Program-made: the position numbers and the translations under genes
In this document: positions 59,902-64,000 of the stretch, piece by piece
Numbering within the stretch: position 1 is the first letter of the stretch
Layout of the letters: the number at the start of each line of letters is the position of its first letter
The notes under the pieces: model-generated
Told to the model about the DNA's origin: nothing
The model's database searches: none
The model's input: only the letters and a program-made list of their open reading frames with translations
DNA from: Mycolicibacterium sp. CR10
GTDB lineage: Bacteria > Actinomycetota > Actinomycetes > Mycobacteriales > Mycobacteriaceae
Assembly (NCBI RefSeq): GCF_005222675.1
Contig: NZ_STGE01000068.1
Location: 310,001 to 374,000, forward strand
DNA length: 64,000 bases
Direction: 5' to 3'

Positions 59902-62900
59902 TCAGCCTTCGAGGTCGCCCTCGGTCTCCAACAACACCTGCTTAAGCCCGTCCAGGGTGGCCGCCTCGGGCTGCTCCCACATGCCCCGGCCCGCCGCCTC
60001 CAGCAGTCGCTCGGCCATCCCGTGCAGCGCCCACGGGTTCGACTCCCCCATGAACTTGCGGTTCTCGTCGTCGAGCACGTACTCCCCCGCCAGGCGCTCG
60101 TACATCCAGTCGGCCATCACGCCCGCGGTGGCGTCGTACCCGAAGAGGTAATCGACGGTGGCGGCCATCTCGAACGCCCCCTTGTAGCCGTGCCTGCGCA
60201 TCGCATTGATCCATCGCGGGTTGACCACGCGAGCCCGGAACACCCGCGTCGCCTCCTCCGACAACGTCCGGGTACGCACCGAGTCGGGGCGGGTGTTGTC
60301 ACCGATGTAGGCGACCGGGTCCCTACCCGTCAGCGAGCGCACCGTGGCGATCATCCCGCCGTGATATTGGAAGTAGTCGTCGGAGTCGGCGATGTCGTGC
60401 TCGCGGGTGTCAGTGTTCTTGGCCGCCACGGCGATACGTCGATAGGCCCGGTTCATGTCGTCGGTGGCCGGGGCGCCGTCGAGGCCGCGGCCGTAGGCGA
60501 ACCCACCCCACGCGGTGTACACCTGAGCGAGGTCCGCGTCGTCACGCCAGTTGCGGCTGTCCATCAGCTGAAGCAGCCCTGCACCGTAGGTACCGGGCTT
60601 GGAGCCGAAAATCCGCGTGGTGGCGCGCCGCCTGTCGCCGTGCTCGGCCAGGTCGATCTCGCTGTGAGACCGGACGTAGTTCTGCTCGGCAGGCTCGTCG
60701 AGGGAGGCCACCAACTGGACGGCGTCGTCGAGCATCGTGACGACGTGCGGAAAGGCGTCACGGAAGAACCCCGAGATGCGGACGGTGACATCGATGCGGG
60801 GCCGTCCGAGCTCTGCCGGCGAGATCACCTCGAGGTTGACGACGCGGCGCGAGGCCTCGTCCCACACCGGCCGGACTCCCAGCAGCGCAAGCACTTCGGC
60901 GATGTCGTCACCCGACGTCCTCATGGCCGAGGTGCCCCACACCGAAAGCCCGACCGACCGGGGCCACTCGCCGTGGTCGGCGTGATAGCGCTCCAGTAGC
61001 GAATCCGCCAGGGCCACACCGGTTTCCCAGGCGAGTCTCGACGGTACCGCCTTGGGGTCGACCGAGTAGAAGTTCCTGCCGGTAGGAAGGACGTTGACCA
61101 GACCGCGCAGCGGTGAGCCGGACGGCCCCGCAGCGATGAAGCCGCCGTCAAGTGCCCGCAGGATCTGGGAAATCTCGCCATCGGTCTGTCTGAGCCGCGG
61201 CACGACCTCCTCTGCAGCGAACCGCAACACCGCGGCGACGTCGGCGCTTTCCGTGAGGCGGTCTACAGCGGTTGCGTCCCAACCCGATTCCTGCAGAGCA
61301 GCCACCAGAGTACGCGCCTGCTCCTCGGCGGTGTCGACAGCGCCGCGGGTGTCGGAGCCGTCCTCGACGAGGCCAAGCGCCTGGCGCAGTCCGGGCACCG
61401 ACTGCTCGCCGCCGAACAGCTGGCGGGCACGCAGCATCGCCAGCACCAGGTCGAGCTCGACTGAGCCGTGCGGCGCCTGTCCCAGCACGTGCAGGCCGTC
61501 GCGGATCTGGACATCCTTGATCTCGCACAACCAGCCGTCGACGTGCAGCAGCATGTCGTCAAACACGTCCTCATCGGGCCGATCCTCCAGGCCCAGATCG
61601 TGATCCATCTTCGCCGCACGCATCAATGTCCAGATCTGCTGGCGGATTGCGGGCAGCTTGCCCGGATCCAGAGCGGCGATGTTCGAGTGTTCATCGAGCA
61701 ACTGCTCGAGCCGCGCGATGTCGCCATAGCTCTCCGCGCGAGCCATCGGCGGGATCAGATGGTCCACCAGGACGGCATGCCCACGCCGTTTTGCCTGGGT
61801 GCCTTCTCCGGGGTCGTTGACCAGGAACGGGTAGATCAGCGGAAGGTCACCGAGCGCCGCATCGGATCCGCAGGAGGCGGACATGCCCAGGGTCTTGCCC
61901 GGCAGCCACTCGAGGTTGCCGTGCTTGCCGAGGTGCACGACGGCGTCGGCGCCGAACCCCTTGTCCAGCCAGCGATACGCCGCCAAATAGTGATGACTGG
62001 GCGGTAGGTCCGGATCGTGGTAGATCGCGACGGGGTTCTCGCCGAACCCTCGCGGCGGCTGCACGAGGATCACCACGTTGCCCGACAGCATCGCCGCGAT
62101 GACGATTTCCCCGTCGGGGTCGCGGCTGCGGTCAACGAACAGCTCACCGGGGGGCGGGCCCCAGTGCTCCACCATCGCGTCGGTCAGCTCGGCGGGAAGC
62201 GTCGCGAACCACTCGCGATAGTCCTTGGCGGACAACCGGATCGGATTGCCCACCAACTGACCCTCGCTCAACCAATCCTGATCCTGACCACCGCGTTCGA
62301 TCAGCGCGTGCACCAACGCATCCCCGTCTTCGGCGTCCACTCCGGGGACGTCGCCAATGTCGTAGCCCGCATCCCGCATCGCCCGCAGGAGCACGACCGC
62401 ACTCGCCGGAGTGTCCAAGCCGACGGCGTTGCCGATGCGCGCGTGCTTGGTGGGGTACGCGGAGAACACCAGCGCCACCCGCTTCTCCGACGGCGCGATG
62501 CTGCGCAGCCGCGCATGTCGCACGGCGATTCCGGCGACCCGGGCACAGCGTTCGACATCGGGTACGTAGGAGATGAGTCCCTCGTCGTCGATCTCCTTGA
62601 ACGAGAACGGGACTGTGATGATCCGGCCGTCGAACTCCGGGACAGCCACCTGGGTGGCGACGTCAAGGGGTGACATCCCGTCGTCGTTCTCGCTCCACTG
62701 CGCGCGCGAACTCGTGAGGCAAAGACCTTGCAGAATAGGGACATTCAGCGCTGCCAGGTGTGCGACGCTCCACTGGTCATCAGAACCACCGGCGCCAACC
62801 GTCGCGGGGATCGCTCCCCCGGCGGCCAGCACCGTGGTGATCAACGCGTCGGCGGCGCCCAGCAATTCGAGCAGTTCCGGTTCGGGTGTCCGCAGCGATG

Positions 62901-63513
62901 CGCAGTAGATCGCCAGTGGGCGGCCACCCGCGGCGTGAATCGCGTGGCACAACGCTCCGATGTAATCCGTGTTCCCTGCCAGATGCTGCGCACGGTAGAA
63001 GAGCACGGCGACCGTCGGGCCGTCGCCGCTGGGTTGGAAGCCGGCCGGACACTCCAGTACTCCCCACGTCGGGGTGCTGACCGGCGGCTGGAACCCGAAC
63101 CCGGTCATCAACAGCGTGTCGGACAGGAAGGCGTGCAGGTTCACCATGTTCTCGATGCCGCCCTGCGCGAAGTAGACGTGCGTCTCGAGCGCGACACCGG
63201 CGGGCACCGTCGAATGGCTCATCAGGTCGGCGTCGGGGGCCTGCTCACCGCTGATGACCACCGCGGGCACACCCGCCGCGACCACCTGGTCGATGCCGTC
63301 CTCCCAGGCGCGGTACCCACCGAGAATCCGCACGACCACCGCCTGCACCCCGTCGAGCAGCTCGGCCAGCTCGCCGTCGACGAGTCGGGACGGATTCGCC
63401 CATCGATAGGCGGCGCCACTGGCGCGGGCGGCGATCAGGTCGGTGTCCGAGGTCGACAGCACGAGGATGGTCGGGACACTCGACGATTCAGGCACGCACC
63501 ATTCGTACCCCAT
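59902..63513 (-). CDS. cobN: Cobaltochelatase subunit CobN
   Basis: A 1203-residue large subunit of the aerobic (ATP-dependent) cobaltochelatase, which inserts Co(II) into hydrogenobyrinic acid a,c-diamide in cobalamin biosynthesis. Family motifs include KHARIGNAVGLDTPASAVVLLRAM, VVHLGKHGNLEWLPGKTLGMSASC and the C-terminal AGVMADWMYERLAGEYVLDDENRKFMGESNPWALHGMAERLLEA. The length is normal. ATG 63513 lies 39 bp from a divergent gene, so no cobalamin riboswitch is present. Matches Rv2062c in position. Confidence 0.95.
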   Translation of the reverse strand: MGYEWCVPESSSVPTILVLSTSDTDLIAARASGAAYRWANPSRLVDGELAELLDGVQAVVVRILGGYRAWEDGIDQVVAAGVPAVVISGEQAPDADLMSHSTVPAGVALETHVYFAQGGIENMVNLHAFLSDTLLMTGFGFQPPVSTPTWGVLECPAGFQPSGDGPTVAVLFYRAQHLAGNTDYIGALCHAIHAAGGRPLAIYCASLRTPEPELLELLGAADALITTVLAAGGAIPATVGAGGSDDQWSVAHLAALNVPILQGLCLTSSRAQWSENDDGMSPLDVATQVAVPEFDGRIITVPFSFKEIDDEGLISYVPDVERCARVAGIAVRHARLRSIAPSEKRVALVFSAYPTKHARIGNAVGLDTPASAVVLLRAMRDAGYDIGDVPGVDAEDGDALVHALIERGGQDQDWLSEGQLVGNPIRLSAKDYREWFATLPAELTDAMVEHWGPPPGELFVDRSRDPDGEIVIAAMLSGNVVILVQPPRGFGENPVAIYHDPDLPPSHHYLAAYRWLDKGFGADAVVHLGKHGNLEWLPGKTLGMSASCGSDAALGDLPLIYPFLVNDPGEGTQAKRRGHAVLVDHLIPPMARAESYGDIARLEQLLDEHSNIAALDPGKLPAIRQQIWTLMRAAKMDHDLGLEDRPDEDVFDDMLLHVDGWLCEIKDVQIRDGLHVLGQAPHGSVELDLVLAMLRARQLFGGEQSVPGLRQALGLVEDGSDTRGAVDTAEEQARTLVAALQESGWDATAVDRLTESADVAAVLRFAAEEVVPRLRQTDGEISQILRALDGGFIAAGPSGSPLRGLVNVLPTGRNFYSVDPKAVPSRLAWETGVALADSLLERYHADHGEWPRSVGLSVWGTSAMRTSGDDIAEVLALLGVRPVWDEASRRVVNLEVISPAELGRPRIDVTVRISGFFRDAFPHVVTMLDDAVQLVASLDEPAEQNYVRSHSEIDLAEHGDRRRATTRIFGSKPGTYGAGLLQLMDSRNWRDDADLAQVYTAWGGFAYGRGLDGAPATDDMNRAYRRIAVAAKNTDTREHDIADSDDYFQYHGGMIATVRSLTGRDPVAYIGDNTRPDSVRTRTLSEEATRVFRARVVNPRWINAMRRHGYKGAFEMAATVDYLFGYDATAGVMADWMYERLAGEYVLDDENRKFMGESNPWALHGMAERLLEAAGRGMWEQPEAATLDGLKQVLLETEGDLEG

Positions 63514-63552
63514 GGCTCACCACCCGAGGCGGCTAACCTGGGTGAGGTGACC

Positions 63553-64000
63553 ATGACGATGATCACGGGCACGCCGCATCACTCGCTGCGTGGTGTGGTC
63601 CTGCGCTACGAGGGCTTCCGGCAGGACAATGGGGCACCGGTCACCTTTCGAGAACTGCCATGCAGCTTCGTGCCGATCATCATCGATCTGGACCGTGGCT
63701 GGACCGTCGCCCACCGCGAACATGTGGATTCCGCTCCGCTGCACCTGCACTCGTTCGTGGCGGGTGTCACCGACGGCCCCGTCATGGTCGGCCATGGCGG
63801 GTCGGCGCGCTGCCTGCAGGTCGATCTGACACCGCTGGGCGCCCGTCGCATCCTGGGCGTCCCGATGGGCGAACTGGCCAACCGGTCGGTGCCGGTCGAT
63901 GACGTGCTGGGCCGGTCCGGCGCTGCTCTGGTGCAGCGTATCGGCGACGCTGCGACCTGGAAGGAGCGTTTCGCCCTGGTCGACGCCGCGCTGACGGCGC
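63553..64000 (+). CDS. AraC-like regulator, N-terminal part (cut by window edge)
   Basis: At least 149 residues without a stop up to the window end. The visible part (LRYEGFRQDNGAPVTFRELPCSFVPIIIDL..., then a jelly-roll-like region ending ALVQRIGDAATWKERFALVDAAL) matches the sensor half of AraC-type proteins whose DNA-binding half would lie past 64000. ATG 63553 has a ribosome site (GAGG, 5 bases away). Divergent to cobN. The call is an inference from the N-terminal domain only. Confidence 0.65.
   Translation, partial: MTMITGTPHHSLRGVVLRYEGFRQDNGAPVTFRELPCSFVPIIIDLDRGWTVAHREHVDSAPLHLHSFVAGVTDGPVMVGHGGSARCLQVDLTPLGARRILGVPMGELANRSVPVDDVLGRSGAALVQRIGDAATWKERFALVDAALTA

Noticed and set aside
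63514..63552. Cobalamin riboswitch before cobN
   Set aside because: Only 39 bases separate cobN from the divergent gene, too few for the riboswitch, and no B12-box-like sequence is seen.
1..64000. CRISPR arrays, tRNA and rRNA genes, prophage
   Set aside because: No regularly spaced repeats, cloverleaf-like sequences, rRNA stretches or phage structural genes were recognised on reading; a dedicated scan was not possible.

Overview
The window is high-G+C actinobacterial DNA from a fast-growing mycobacterium (Mycolicibacterium type; species inferred, not proven). The evidence is the right-hand half. It carries an rbpA homologue, separate genes for polyprenol-phosphate-mannose synthase and apolipoprotein N-acyltransferase, an FxsA homologue, F420-type PPOX proteins and cobN, in an order that resembles Rv2045c-Rv2062c of M. 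tuberculosis. There are also PknH-sensor, DUF4333, 13E12/DUF222 and Ddn-like proteins typical of mycobacteria. Gene names rest on motif recognition and recalled synteny; no searches were run.

Left accessory part (1-12.0 kb). After a truncated SDR/TetR pair, a minus-strand cluster (7500 to 1322) encodes a GAF-domain protein, a subtilisin-like protease without a signal peptide, a Crp/Fnr regulator, a 91-residue peptide, a thioredoxin-fold protein with a CxxC motif and an ABC exporter. The peptide has a tail bounded by two cysteines and packed with aromatic residues. The set looks like a peptide production and export locus of a type I do not recognise. Next comes a divergent pair: a membrane/Rossmann/RyR-domain protein and a TIR protein whose other end is a PknH-like extracytoplasmic sensor, with a perfect 19-bp palindrome between them. 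This looks like an undescribed sensing or defence-like module.

Middle part (12-41 kb). This is mostly metabolism and transport: PsiE-like and TspO membrane proteins, a P1 peptidase, a TetR-controlled MFS/SDR set with clear operators, a second MFS pump, a complete potABCD-type polyamine uptake operon, a Ddn-like protein, an EamA permease and an enoyl-CoA hydratase. A sugar-alcohol island (26.3-38.6 kb) follows. It has a zinc dehydrogenase, a binding protein, two permeases, two ATPases, a DhaK-type kinase and an RpiB-type isomerase in one overlapping minus-strand operon. A SorC-type regulator with an SDR dehydrogenase lies divergent to it, and an FGGY kinase is convergent. The content matches tetritol (erythritol/threitol) catabolism as known in M. 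smegmatis.

Right part (41-64 kb). Envelope and core mycobacterial genes: lipoproteins, lipT/lppI-like genes, an ssuDABC-type sulfonate operon, a winged-helix/hydrolase fusion, rbpA with an ECF-sigma-like promoter, the ppm1-lnt-amidohydrolase-fxsA string, two tandem PPOX paralogues, a 13E12 HNH protein, cobN, and the start of a regulator that runs off the right edge. I saw no rRNA, tRNA, CRISPR array or insertion sequence.
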